Positions 26,353-34,517 of a DNA stretch of 64,000 nt are shown here, piece by piece. A program made the translations under genes and the position numbers. This stretch comes from Phytohabitans aurantiacus. Lineage in GTDB: Bacteria > Actinomycetota > Actinomycetes > Mycobacteriales > Micromonosporaceae. How positions within the stretch are numbered: the first letter of the stretch is position 1; each line of letters starts with the position of its first letter. The notes under the pieces are model-generated. The model was not told where the DNA came from. It saw nothing but the letters and a program-made list of their open reading frames with translations, and did no database searches. The stretch lies in contig NZ_BSDI01000019.1 of NCBI RefSeq assembly GCF_027923225.1, forward strand, positions 124,001 to 188,000, given 5' to 3'.

Positions 26353-26366
26353 GTAAAAGTTCTTAC
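26353..26366. promoter_or_regulatory. Candidate RpiR operator in divergent promoter region
   Basis: GTAAAAGTTCTTAC, an imperfect 14-bp palindrome (GTAA...TTAC ends), lies 40 bases upstream of the RpiR start. On the minus strand the neighbouring sequence CTCTTAGTAAGAA resembles CTCTTGTCGTAAGAA upstream of the second importer receptor (30757-30771), suggesting a shared regulator. Inference only. Confidence 0.4.
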
Positions 26367-26411
26367 TAAGAGGGCCACCTTGTCAAGGACTTGGGTGAAG
26401 TTTTCAAACTG

Positions 26412-26430
26412 TTACCGTGGGTAAGCGCTT
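26412..26430. promoter_or_regulatory. Overlapping palindromes upstream of the sugar kinase
   Basis: A perfect 13-bp palindrome TTACCGTGGGTAA (26412-26424) runs into AAGCGCTT (26423-26430), the core of LacI/CcpA-type operators. They end 30 bases before the kinase GTG. A related AGCGCT core appears before the second receptor gene (about 30745-30750). Confidence 0.4.
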
Positions 26431-26460
26431 TCATCGCCCGATTTCCGCCACGATGGCGGG

Positions 26461-27435
26461 GTGTTTGATCCACTCGTGATCGGCTTGGACGTCGGCGCCA
26501 CTTCGACCCGGGTCCTGGTCGCCTCCCTCACCGGCGAGCGACTCGGCACCGGCCTGGCGGGCGGCGGCAACCCCACCTCGCACGGCGCCGCGGCGGCCGC
26601 TGCCGAGTGGGGCCGCGCGCTCAAGCAGGCCCTCGCCGACGTCGACCCGGCTCGGGTGCGAGCCGGCACGATCGGGCTCGCCGGGGTCGGCCGGCTGCGT
26701 GACGACCCCGAGAGCCAAGCCGAGCTCGACCGCACCTGGCAGGCGGTGGGGCTCCGCTGCCCGTACACGCTGGTCGGCGACGCGCTCGTCGCCTACGCCT
26801 CAGGCACCGCGAGCCCGCACGGCACCGTGCTCATCGCCGGCACGGGCGCGATCGCCGCCGAGGTCGACGACTTCACGCTCGGCCGGGTCGCCGACGGGCA
26901 CGGCTGGCTGCTCGGCGACGCCGGCTCCGGCTTCTGGCTCGGTCGCGAGGCGGTGCGCCGCACGCTCGCCGCGGTCGACGCCGGGCGCCCGCTCGGCCCG
27001 CTGGCGCGGGCCATCCTCACCGAACTGCTGGGTAGCACCGAGATCGCCGCGCGCCCGCGGGACACCGTCGACCTACTCGTACAACGGGTCACCCGCCGCC
27101 CGGCCATCGAGCTGGCACGCTTGTCACCGTTCGTGACAAGTTTGTACGCGGACGACCCGACCGCCGCCGCGGTGGTGAACGAGGCCGCGGCTCACCTCGT
27201 GGACAGCGTCTCCCGAGTACGCCCCGAGGGGGACACGACCCCGGTGGTCCGCGCCGGCAGTCTCCTCACCACGGACACCCCACTGGCGACGGCTGTGACC
27301 GACGCATTGTCGGCACGCTGGCCGGCCGCTCCCCTGGGCCTAGCCGCCGACGGCGCCGCGGCGGGCGCCTGGCTGGCCGCCCGCACCCTCCCCGACGTAG
27401 ACGCGCTGCGCCTCCACACCGCACTGTTCTCGTGA
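26461..27435 (+). CDS. BadF/BadG/BcrA/BcrD-type N-acetylglucosamine kinase-like protein
   Basis: 324 residues, ASKHA-fold kinase. Phosphate-1 motif at the N-terminus (VIGLDVGATSTRVLV), central TVLIAGTGAIAAEV and GWLLGDAGSGFWLGREAV, all typical of NAGK-like members of the BadF/BadG family. It probably phosphorylates GlcNAc or a related amino sugar brought in by the flanking NgcEFG-type importers. GTG start at 26461, six bases after a CACGAT box, so possibly leaderless. Divergent from the RpiR gene; family 1 repeat copy c follows the stop. Confidence 0.85.
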   Translation: MFDPLVIGLDVGATSTRVLVASLTGERLGTGLAGGGNPTSHGAAAAAAEWGRALKQALADVDPARVRAGTIGLAGVGRLRDDPESQAELDRTWQAVGLRCPYTLVGDALVAYASGTASPHGTVLIAGTGAIAAEVDDFTLGRVADGHGWLLGDAGSGFWLGREAVRRTLAAVDAGRPLGPLARAILTELLGSTEIAARPRDTVDLLVQRVTRRPAIELARLSPFVTSLYADDPTAAAVVNEAAAHLVDSVSRVRPEGDTTPVVRAGSLLTTDTPLATAVTDALSARWPAAPLGLAADGAAAGAWLAARTLPDVDALRLHTALFS

Positions 27436-27438
27436 TAC

Positions 27439-27492
27439 ATGATCAGGGCGTCCCTGAAGTCGTTAGAACGACTTGAGGGACGCCCTGATCAC
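27439..27492. repeat. Family 1 palindromic element, copy c
   Basis: 54 bp between convergent genes, arms ATGATCAGGGCGTCCCTGAAGTCG-like on the left and matching on the right, loop TTAGAA. First base A instead of G. The kinase stop (27433-27435) lies four bases outside and the opposing permease stop (27503-27505) eleven bases outside, so no stop codon comes from this copy. Confidence 0.9.
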
Positions 27493-27502
27493 GAAGGTGG
27501 CG

Positions 27503-28393
27503 CTACTTGAGTTGGCCGGCCGTCAGGCCGGACTGGATCTGGCGCTGGAAGAGGATGTAGACGGCCAGAACCGGGAGCATCGCGATCGTCAAGCCGGCGA
27601 ACAGGCCGCTGTAGTCGCCTTCGTAGCCCTGGCTCACCGCCAGCGTCGCGAGACCCTGCGCCAGTACCTGTTTGGACTCGTCGCCCTGCATGAGCACCTG
27701 CGGCAGGATGAACTGGTTCCAGTGGCTCAGGAAGTTGAAGATGCCGATGCTGATCAGCCCCGGCCGTGCCATCGGAAGCATTACGCGGAAGAAGAGCCGG
27801 AAGTGACCGCACCCGTCGAGCAGCGCCGCCTCCGCCACCGACTCGGGGAGTGTGCGGAAGAACGCGGTCAGGAAGAACACCGTGAACGGCAGCGAGTAGC
27901 CCGCGTACACGATCATCAGGCCCGGCCACGTGTTGAGCAGTCCGGCGTTGCGCACCACGAAGAAGAGCGGCACCAGCGCCAGGAAGACCGGAAACATCAT
28001 GCCGCCGACGAACAGGTAGTAGAACACCTGCCGGAAGCGGAACTCGTACCGCGCGAACACGTACGCCGCTGTCGCGCCGAACAGCATGGTGAGCGTCAAC
28101 GAGCCGGTGACCACGACGGCACTGTTGAAAAAGTACTGTCCAATGTGGGCTTCGGTCCACGCGCGCGCCCAGTTGTCGAAGCGCAGCGCGCCGGGCAGGC
28201 CCCACGGGTCGCTGAGGATTTCCGTGTCGTTTTTGAATGAGCTGATCAGCACCCACAGCAACGGAAACGTCGTCAGCAATGCCCACAACGCCAGGAAGCC
28301 GTGGGAGAAGACGTTGGCGACGCCCCACTCGCGGCGTAGTGGTTTCTCGGCGGCGGGCGGGGCCGGCGCGGCGCGTTCCTGCAAAGCTGTCAC
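27503..28393 (-). CDS. Carbohydrate ABC transporter permease, NgcG-like (second system)
   Basis: 296 residues, CUT1 permease paralogous to the one at 22172; EAA loop at SVAEAALLDGCGHFRLFFRVMLPMARPGL. The GTG start at 28393 overlaps the upstream permease stop by four bases (GTGA). Part of a second receptor-permease-permease set with no ATPase gene. Confidence 0.88.
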   Translation of the reverse strand: MTALQERAAPAPPAAEKPLRREWGVANVFSHGFLALWALLTTFPLLWVLISSFKNDTEILSDPWGLPGALRFDNWARAWTEAHIGQYFFNSAVVVTGSLTLTMLFGATAAYVFARYEFRFRQVFYYLFVGGMMFPVFLALVPLFFVVRNAGLLNTWPGLMIVYAGYSLPFTVFFLTAFFRTLPESVAEAALLDGCGHFRLFFRVMLPMARPGLISIGIFNFLSHWNQFILPQVLMQGDESKQVLAQGLATLAVSQGYEGDYSGLFAGLTIAMLPVLAVYILFQRQIQSGLTAGQLK

Positions 28394-29298
28394 GAGTACT
28401 CGATCCGATCCCGCTTGGACGCGCGCAGCGCTAGTACCGCCACGGACAACGTCAGGAAGAACATCACCACGCCGATCGCCGAGGCGTACCCGAAGCGCGT
28501 GTCGCTGGCGAACGCGGTGTTGTACATCCGCAGGCCGATGACGTCGGACGAGTGGTTGGGACCGCCGTCTGTCATGAGCTGCACCAGGATGAACCCGTCG
28601 AGCGCCGCGATCGCCAGGTAGATCCAGGCGACCTGCACGGTGTCCCACAGCAGCGGGATCGTGATGCGCACCAGCGTGACGAAGCGAGAAGCGCCGTCGA
28701 GCAGTACGGCCTCGTAGATGTCACGCGGGATGGCCTGCATGGCGGCTCCGAAAAGCACCACGTAAAAACCGACGTTGCTCCACACCATCACCGCCAGCAC
28801 GCACCAGAACGCGTACCTGGGATCGCCGAGCCACGTGGGTCCGTCGATGCCCAGCGGCTTGAGCAAGCCGTTCAGCAGGCCGTTGTTGGGGTGGTACACC
28901 TCGCGCCAGACCACCGCGATGATGACGACCGAAAGCACCTGCGGGAAGAAATACACCAACCGGTACGCCGCGGTGCCGCGCACGCCGGTGACGCCCGCCT
29001 TGCCGCCGCGACCGCCCATGTTGAGCATGGTCGCGAAGAACAGGCCGAGGGCGATCGTCACCAGCGGTACGACGGCGAGCAGGATCGCGTTGTTCTGTAT
29101 GGCGTTCCACACGTAGTCGTCGCGGAACAGCCGGGTGAAGTTGTCGAACCCGACGTAGTTCGCGTCGGCCGTGTAGCCGCCCCAGTCCGTTGTCGAGATC
29201 TGGAACGCCTGCACGTATGGCGACAGGACGAAGACCCCGTACAGCAGCAGGGGCGGCACAAGGAACGCGACGATCAGCGGATACTTACCGTGGCGCAT
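28390..29298 (-). CDS. Carbohydrate ABC transporter permease, NgcF-like (second system)
   Basis: 302 residues beginning MRHGKYPLIVAFLVPPLLLY, CUT1 permease with EAA loop PRDIYEAVLLDGASRFVTLVRITIPL. The ATG at 29298 shares its A with the stop of the receptor gene (TAATG), giving tight coupling. An open frame extends far upstream of this start but only antisense-shadows the receptor gene in another frame. Confidence 0.88.
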   Translation of the reverse strand: MRHGKYPLIVAFLVPPLLLYGVFVLSPYVQAFQISTTDWGGYTADANYVGFDNFTRLFRDDYVWNAIQNNAILLAVVPLVTIALGLFFATMLNMGGRGGKAGVTGVRGTAAYRLVYFFPQVLSVVIIAVVWREVYHPNNGLLNGLLKPLGIDGPTWLGDPRYAFWCVLAVMVWSNVGFYVVLFGAAMQAIPRDIYEAVLLDGASRFVTLVRITIPLLWDTVQVAWIYLAIAALDGFILVQLMTDGGPNHSSDVIGLRMYNTAFASDTRFGYASAIGVVMFFLTLSVAVLALRASKRDRIEYS

Positions 29299-30713
29299 TA
29301 AGCCCGCTTGTACTTCTTGATGGAGGTGTCCTTCGCGATCGAGTCGGCACCCTTCTGGCACTGCTCCAGGAACTCGGCGGGGGTGGTGCGGCCGCTGAAG
29401 AACTCGCCACAGGCCGCGTCGACGAGCTCGCGCTCCAGCTTGCGGTAGTAGTTCTGGTACACCCAGTTGAAGCCGTTGGTGCCCGACGCCTCGAGCGCCT
29501 TGACGACGCTGGTCAGCCCGGGGCCGAGGGTGGCACCGTCGGCGGAGCCGGCCACCACGCTCAGCGCGGAGACCTTGCCCGTGAAGTCCTTGGCACCCTT
29601 CATCGACAGCATCGTACGGAAGTACTCCAGGCCACCGGGCACGTTCTTGGCCTTGGCGGGCACGATGAACGGCTCGCTGGCGGTGCCGCGAACGGCTTCG
29701 AACGGCAGCTTGTCGCTGGCGCCGAGGCTCGGCGTGGGCGCGACCGCCATGTTGAAGCCCGCCGGGGTGACCGCCTTCTGCTCGTTCTCCAGCCAGGAGC
29801 CGCAGGAGATGAACGCCGCCTTGCCCTGGCACCACGCGGTCTGCGACTGCACGTGGTCGAGGCCGGGCGTGCCGGGGAGGATGAAGCCGTCCTTGACGAT
29901 CTGGTACCACGCGTCGGCGGAAGCCTTCATCGCGTCCGACTTCCAGGCGTTGGGCTCCAGGTTGTCGATGTTCTTCGCGACGTCGAGCCCGCCGAACTTG
30001 ATGGCCGTGGCGATCACGGGCCAGCTCATGTATCGGGGGTGCTTGCCGGCGTACGTCCACGGCGCGGTGCCGGCCGCCTTGATGGTCCTGCAGAGCGCGA
30101 TGTGCTCGTCCCACGTCTTCGGGTACGTCCAGCCCTTGTCGGCGAACAGCTTGGTGGAGTACCAGATGCCGTACGTCGTGTAGCTGATGTTGAGCACGTA
30201 GAACTTGCCGTCGTAGCTGCCCACGTCGACGACACCGGGCAGCAGCGTGTCGCGGACCTTCTTGCCGGGCACGTCGAGGCTCGGCGCGTCGAGCAGCGCC
30301 GTGAGGTCGGTGAGCGCACCCTGCGATACCAGGCCGCCCTGGTCGATCTGGCCGGCGCCGGAGTTGTTGACGACGTCCGGCGGGCTGCCGTCGACGAAGC
30401 GCGGCTGGAGCGTCTTGCTGATCTCCTGGGTGGCGGAGTGGGTGATCTTCGCCTTCGGCCACTTCTCGTTGTACATGGCCTCGTGGGCCTTGGCGTAGTC
30501 CTCGCCGTACCCGCCGTTGAAGATGACGACCTCGAGCGGCGCGTCCTCCTTCACGCCGAACGGGTTCTGCTCGCTCTTTTCACCGGCCGCGGCGGTGGAG
30601 TCGCCGGAGTCGTCGGAGCCCATCGCGCAGCTCGACAATGCGCCCGCAAGTGGGGTCGCCAGGACGCCGGCGGCGACCCCACGGCGAAGAATGTCACGCC
30701 TTGTACTATTCAT
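29298..30713 (-). CDS. NgcE-like sugar-binding lipoprotein (second system)
   Basis: 471 residues, start MNSTRRDILRRGVAAG at 30713 (an upstream TTG at 30737 is less likely; GAAGGGAAG lies about 12 bases before the ATG). Twin-arginine motif TRRDIL, hydrophobic core and lipobox ALSSCAMG indicate a Tat-exported lipoprotein. The mature part parallels the receptor at 24000 (APLEVVIFNGGYGEDYAKA; DVVNNSGAGQIDQGGLV; CGSWLENEQKAVTPAGF). It probably binds a related amino sugar or chito-oligosaccharide; the paralogues may differ in chain-length preference (inference). Confidence 0.84.
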   Translation of the reverse strand: MNSTRRDILRRGVAAGVLATPLAGALSSCAMGSDDSGDSTAAAGEKSEQNPFGVKEDAPLEVVIFNGGYGEDYAKAHEAMYNEKWPKAKITHSATQEISKTLQPRFVDGSPPDVVNNSGAGQIDQGGLVSQGALTDLTALLDAPSLDVPGKKVRDTLLPGVVDVGSYDGKFYVLNISYTTYGIWYSTKLFADKGWTYPKTWDEHIALCRTIKAAGTAPWTYAGKHPRYMSWPVIATAIKFGGLDVAKNIDNLEPNAWKSDAMKASADAWYQIVKDGFILPGTPGLDHVQSQTAWCQGKAAFISCGSWLENEQKAVTPAGFNMAVAPTPSLGASDKLPFEAVRGTASEPFIVPAKAKNVPGGLEYFRTMLSMKGAKDFTGKVSALSVVAGSADGATLGPGLTSVVKALEASGTNGFNWVYQNYYRKLERELVDAACGEFFSGRTTPAEFLEQCQKGADSIAKDTSIKKYKRA

Positions 30714-30805
30714 AGGGGCTGCGTCACTTCCCTTCAATCGCTGTTAGCGCTTTGAAGGATTCTTACGACAAGAGTGTGATGGCGGCAACCCCCGGTTTCG
30801 AACTG
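30714..30805 (-). promoter_or_regulatory. Candidate promoter/operator region of the second importer
   Basis: 92-bp gap between the aminotransferase and receptor genes. It contains an inverted repeat CCTTCAA (30731-30737) / TTGAAGG (30752-30758) spanning an AGCGCT core, and, on the minus strand, CTCTTGTCGTAAGAA like the sequence before the RpiR gene. No further element seen. Confidence 0.35.
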
Positions 30806-32128
30806 TTACGCGGCAGCCGCTGCGATCGAGTCGACCAGGATCGCCAGGCCCTCCCGCGCCTCGTCCTCGGTGAGCGTGAGCGGCGGCCCCATCCGCAGCG
30901 CGTTGCCGTACAGGCCGCCCTTGCCCACCAGCAGCCCGCGCGCCTTGCACTCCTCGAACACCCGCGTGGTGACCGCCGCGTCGGGCTCCAGCGTGCCCGG
31001 GCGTACGAACTCCACGGCCAGCATCAGGCCCTTGCCCCGCACCTCTGCCACGATCGGGTGGTTTTCGGCCGCCTCGCGCAGCCCGTCGCGCAGGATCGCC
31101 CCGACCCGCTGGGCGTTGGCCTGCAGGTCGTGGTCGAGCACGTAGTCAAGTACCGCGTTGCCGGCCGCCGTCGAGATCGGGTTGCCGCCGAACGTGGAGA
31201 ACGAGATCGCCTGGATCGCGTTGATGACGTCGGCGCGGCCGACCACGCCACCCAGCGCGAACCCGTTGCCGATGCCCTTGGCGAACGTCAGTAGGTCCGG
31301 CGTGACGCCGTGCGCCTGATACCCCCAGAAGTGCTCGCCCGTGCGCCCCCACCCGGTCTGCACCTCGTCCGAGATGAGCAGGATGCCGTACTCGTCCAGC
31401 ACCTTCTTCAGCCCCGCGAACAGCCCGTCGGGCGCGTGCACGAACCCGCCCACGCCCTGGATCGGCTCGGCGATCAGGCACGCCACGTCGCCCGCTGTCT
31501 GGGTGGCCAGTACCTCGCGAAGGTCTTCGACGGCCGCCTCGATGTGGTCGGCCTCGTCCAGCCGGGCCAGCAGGCCGCGCAGGCGGTCACCGGAGTGCAG
31601 CCAGGCCACCTGCAGCGGGTTCAGGCTGCTCGACGACCAGCTGCGGTGGCCGGTGATGCCGATCGCGGCGTACGACCGGCCGTGGTAGCTGTTGCGCACC
31701 GCGAGCACCTGGTTGGAGCGGCGGATCGTGGTGGCCATCAGCAGGGCCGCCTCGTTCGCCTCGGTGCCCGAGTTCGTGAAGAACACCCGCGCGTCCTCGA
31801 TGCCGGACACCCGCGCGATCTTCTCGGCCAGCTCGACCTGCTGGCGGATCAGGTACAGCGTCGAGGTGTGCGACACGCCCGTGCGCAACTGCCGCTCGAC
31901 GGCCTCGCGAACCTCCGCGATGTCGTACCCGAGCATGTTCGTCAGTACGCCGCCGAAGAAGTCGAGATAGGTGCGGCCGGCGGCGTCGGTGACCCGGCGA
32001 CCCGACCCCGACACGATCTCGATCGGCTCGGCGTAGTAGATCGGCATCCACGACGGCATGACGGCCTTGTGCCGCGCGAGCAGGTCGGGCGCGCCGCCGC
32101 CGGCCGCCAACAGGTCATCTGAGGTCAT
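30806..32128 (-). CDS. Class III pyridoxal-phosphate aminotransferase
   Basis: 440 residues, start MTSDDLLAAGG at 32128 preferred to an in-frame codon at 32149. Family landmarks: YLDFFGGVLTNMLGY, FTNSGTEANEAALLMA, NSYHGRSYAAIG, LISDEVQTGWGRTGEHFWG (Asp contacting PLP nitrogen) and the Schiff-base lysine in TFAKGIGNGFALGG. It resembles AGXT2-type aspartate aminotransferase family enzymes (alanine-glyoxylate or beta-amino acid transaminases). Substrate unknown. It lies 92 bases upstream of the second importer on the same strand, but a promoter-like region separates them. Confidence 0.88.
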   Translation of the reverse strand: MTSDDLLAAGGGAPDLLARHKAVMPSWMPIYYAEPIEIVSGSGRRVTDAAGRTYLDFFGGVLTNMLGYDIAEVREAVERQLRTGVSHTSTLYLIRQQVELAEKIARVSGIEDARVFFTNSGTEANEAALLMATTIRRSNQVLAVRNSYHGRSYAAIGITGHRSWSSSSLNPLQVAWLHSGDRLRGLLARLDEADHIEAAVEDLREVLATQTAGDVACLIAEPIQGVGGFVHAPDGLFAGLKKVLDEYGILLISDEVQTGWGRTGEHFWGYQAHGVTPDLLTFAKGIGNGFALGGVVGRADVINAIQAISFSTFGGNPISTAAGNAVLDYVLDHDLQANAQRVGAILRDGLREAAENHPIVAEVRGKGLMLAVEFVRPGTLEPDAAVTTRVFEECKARGLLVGKGGLYGNALRMGPPLTLTEDEAREGLAILVDSIAAAAA

Positions 32129-32202
32129 AACGCACGCTCCCACCGCCACGACTCAACAGGCAACCTACACTCTGTAATCGGCGGCGCCGTTAAGATCCCA
32201 CG

Positions 32203-33117
32203 GTGCACGTCCAGCCGGTACCGCTGCCAACCGGCGAGCCCGCCGCGGTGTTCGACGGCGTCGCTCGCTGGATCACGTCGAGTCCACTGCGCGACCTCGT
32301 CGCCGCGTTCGGCGGGCAGTGGCCCACCGGCGACAGCCCTTCCCTGCTCGCCTGGCTCGACGCGTTCTCGGCCGCGCACTGGGACTTCCGGCGCGGCGGC
32401 GAGCGCCCCGACGCCGCCGAGCCCGCCCTCGCCCCGGCCGTCAAGGCGGTGGTCGAGGAGTCGGCCGCCGCGCTCGGCATGGTGGAGTCGCGCCCGCCCC
32501 GGCACCGCGAGTACCAGCACCTGATCGTGCTCGGCGGGCTCGCACACGCCTGCGTGCGCCGCACCGCGTACGCCGCCCACCTGCTGCGCCGGGGGACCGT
32601 GGCGGAGGGCGTAGGCGTGCTCGGCAGCTACCGCCCGCTCAGCGACGCGGAACTCGCGATTCCCGTCGTGCGCGGCTGCGCCACCGAGGTCGACGTGCTC
32701 GACCTGGGAGTACGGGCGGCGTTCGGGGTGCGGGCACCCGTCGCTTCCAACGGCGACGTCCGCACCTACCAGCCCGCGGAGGGGCCGGCGGTCACGGTAC
32801 TGGCAGCGCCGTCGAGCGATCCCCGGCTGCGCCGGGCGCACACCGCCGATACGCAGCTCTTCTGGGCGCAGCACGCCACGCTGAAGAAGGGCGATCGGGT
32901 ACTGGTCGTCACCGCACCGATCTACGTGCCGTTCCAGCACTGCGACGCGATCCGCACGCTCGCCCTGCCCTACGGCTGCACGGTCGACACGGTCGGTGTC
33001 GACCCCCGCGCCGTCGACGACAGCCTCCCGGAGCCCGTGCTGACGCCCGGCAGATACCTCCAGGAGATCCGCTCCGCGATCAGATCAATGCGCCACCTGG
33101 TCGCAGCGCTCGCGTGA
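32203..33117 (+). CDS. Conserved-looking protein of unknown function
   Basis: 304 residues, not recognised. The N-terminal half is rich in Ala and acidic/basic residues with WITSSPLRDLVAAFGGQWP; the C-terminal half has a Rossmann-like alternation, ADTQLFWAQHATLKKGD then VLVVTAPIYVPFQHCDAIR, reminiscent of YdcF/DUF218 proteins without being convincing. GTG start preceded by TAAGAT six bases upstream, suggesting a leaderless mRNA. It converges on murD2, and its stop TGA (33115-33117) is contributed by repeat copy d. Confidence 0.6.
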   Translation: MHVQPVPLPTGEPAAVFDGVARWITSSPLRDLVAAFGGQWPTGDSPSLLAWLDAFSAAHWDFRRGGERPDAAEPALAPAVKAVVEESAAALGMVESRPPRHREYQHLIVLGGLAHACVRRTAYAAHLLRRGTVAEGVGVLGSYRPLSDAELAIPVVRGCATEVDVLDLGVRAAFGVRAPVASNGDVRTYQPAEGPAVTVLAAPSSDPRLRRAHTADTQLFWAQHATLKKGDRVLVVTAPIYVPFQHCDAIRTLALPYGCTVDTVGVDPRAVDDSLPEPVLTPGRYLQEIRSAIRSMRHLVAALA

Positions 33118-33167
33118 TCAGGGCGTCCCTGAAGTCGTTAGAGCGACTTGAGGGACGCCCTGATCAC
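33114..33167. repeat. Family 1 palindromic element, copy d
   Basis: 54 bp, arms GTGATCAGGGCGTCCCT... on both sides, loop TTAGAG. Left-arm TGA (33115-33117) is the stop of the + gene, and right-arm TCA (33164-33166) is the stop of murD2 on the - strand, so both convergent genes end inside the element. Confidence 0.92.
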
Positions 33168-34480
33168 GGAGAAGTTGCCTTGATCGCGGCGGCGAACGCT
33201 TCGCTGCGGTGTTCGAAGTTGCGGAACCGGCCGTAGCTCGGTGCCGCCGGCGACAGCAGCACAGCGCCGCCCGACGGGGTCAGCGACCGGGCCAGCCGCA
33301 CCGCTGCCTCCAGGTCCTCGGCGAGCTCGGTGCGCACGCCGGGCAGCCCCTTGAGCGCCTCGACGATCCGGGGGCCGCTGTCCGGTACCCCGATCACCGT
33401 GATCTCGCGAGCGGCGAGGTGATCGCGCAGCGGCGTGTAGTCGAGCCCCCGGTCCGCTCCCCCGACGATCACCGTGAGCGGCCGTCCCTCGTACGCGTCG
33501 ATCGCGTGCATCGACGCGTACGGGCTGGTGGCGAGCGTGTCGTCGACGAACGTCAGCCCCGACGGATCCTCGATCTCGGCGAGCCGGTGCGGCAGGGCGC
33601 TGAACGACCCGACCGCCGCGGCGACGTCGAAGCCGCGCGGATCGACGCCCAGCGACTCCAGCACCGCCAGCGCCACGCACAGGTTGCGCTCGTTGTGCTT
33701 CCCGACCAGCGGCAACGCGCTGCGATCGAAGAGCCGCTCGTCCTTCCGGTAGAAGGCGCCGTCACGGACATGAAAAGAATCCGACAAACCCACCCTGATT
33801 GCCGCTTGTGACCCGATTTCCACCGTCAACCGCTCGTCGAGCCCGTTCACCACGACGGTCTCCGGATCATGGGCGATGAGGTTCAGCTTGTCGCGGTAGT
33901 ACTCCCGCTCGCCCCCGTGCGCGTCCAGGTGCTCGGGAAACAGCGACGTCACCACCGCCACCCGGGGCGAGTCGGTCAGATCGCTGCACTGGTAACTCGA
34001 CAGCTCTAGGACATACAGGTCGCTTTCCGGCAGATCGAGCACCGCCACGCCAATGTTCCCCCCGTACACGTTGGGGCGACCCGCAGCCGTCAACAGGTGG
34101 CTGATCAGGCTCGACGTGGTGCTCTTGCCCTTGCTTCCGGTCACCCCGACGGTGCGCTCCGCGTGCTCCGCCATCCACAGCGCGGTACCGCTGGTGATGC
34201 TGACGCCGCGCGCGCGCAGCTCGACCACCCACGGGTGGGTCTGCGCGACGCCCGGCGACCGCACGACGACGTCGGCGCTGGCCAGGGAGTCGAAGTCGCC
34301 GCGAAGCGGCGCCAGCTCCGACAGCGGCGGCTCCCACGGCAGCGACAGGAAGTTGCCGCTGTCGTCCACCGCCACCAGGCTCGACGGCTCGTGCCGCGCG
34401 ATGGCGAGCACCGCCGCCCGGCCCTCTCGACCGGTGCCCCAAACGGCGACGGACCGGCCGCGCAGGTCAGCCAGGCGCAC
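33164..34480 (-). CDS. murD2: UDP-N-acetylmuramoyl-L-alanine--L-glutamate ligase (MurD2)
   Basis: 438-residue Mur ligase. ATP loop TGSKGKSTTSSL, the ELSSYQCSDL segment, SLFPEHLDAHGGEREYYRDK and LVGKHNERNLCVAL are typical of the central and C-terminal domains. Because a MurL homologue is divergently transcribed 37 bases away, it is most likely MurD2, which adds L-glutamate rather than D-glutamate to UDP-MurNAc-L-Ala; an ordinary MurD would not need this partner. GTG start at 34480 preceded by AAGGAGGG; an in-frame extension to 34528 would run into murL. The stop codon comes from repeat copy d. Cytoplasmic peptidoglycan precursor synthesis. Confidence 0.83.
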   Translation of the reverse strand: MRLADLRGRSVAVWGTGREGRAAVLAIARHEPSSLVAVDDSGNFLSLPWEPPLSELAPLRGDFDSLASADVVVRSPGVAQTHPWVVELRARGVSITSGTALWMAEHAERTVGVTGSKGKSTTSSLISHLLTAAGRPNVYGGNIGVAVLDLPESDLYVLELSSYQCSDLTDSPRVAVVTSLFPEHLDAHGGEREYYRDKLNLIAHDPETVVVNGLDERLTVEIGSQAAIRVGLSDSFHVRDGAFYRKDERLFDRSALPLVGKHNERNLCVALAVLESLGVDPRGFDVAAAVGSFSALPHRLAEIEDPSGLTFVDDTLATSPYASMHAIDAYEGRPLTVIVGGADRGLDYTPLRDHLAAREITVIGVPDSGPRIVEALKGLPGVRTELAEDLEAAVRLARSLTPSGGAVLLSPAAPSYGRFRNFEHRSEAFAAAIKATSP

Positions 34481-34506
34481 ATGCCCTCCTTCGTCAGAGT
34501 GGGTCT

Positions 34507-34512
34507 TAGTAT
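34507..34512 (+). promoter_or_regulatory. Candidate -10 box of a leaderless murL transcript
   Basis: TAGTAT lies five bases before the GTG at 34518 in a 37-bp divergent gap, with no ribosome-binding site in front of murL. This fits a leaderless start, as seen before several other genes in the window. Confidence 0.45.
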
Positions 34513-34517
34513 TGCGT

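Noticed and set aside
29298..30462. Permease at 28390 extended by a long N-terminal region
   Set aside because: The extra residues are an out-of-frame reading of the receptor gene; the permease begins MRHGKYPL like its paralogue, with TAATG coupling.
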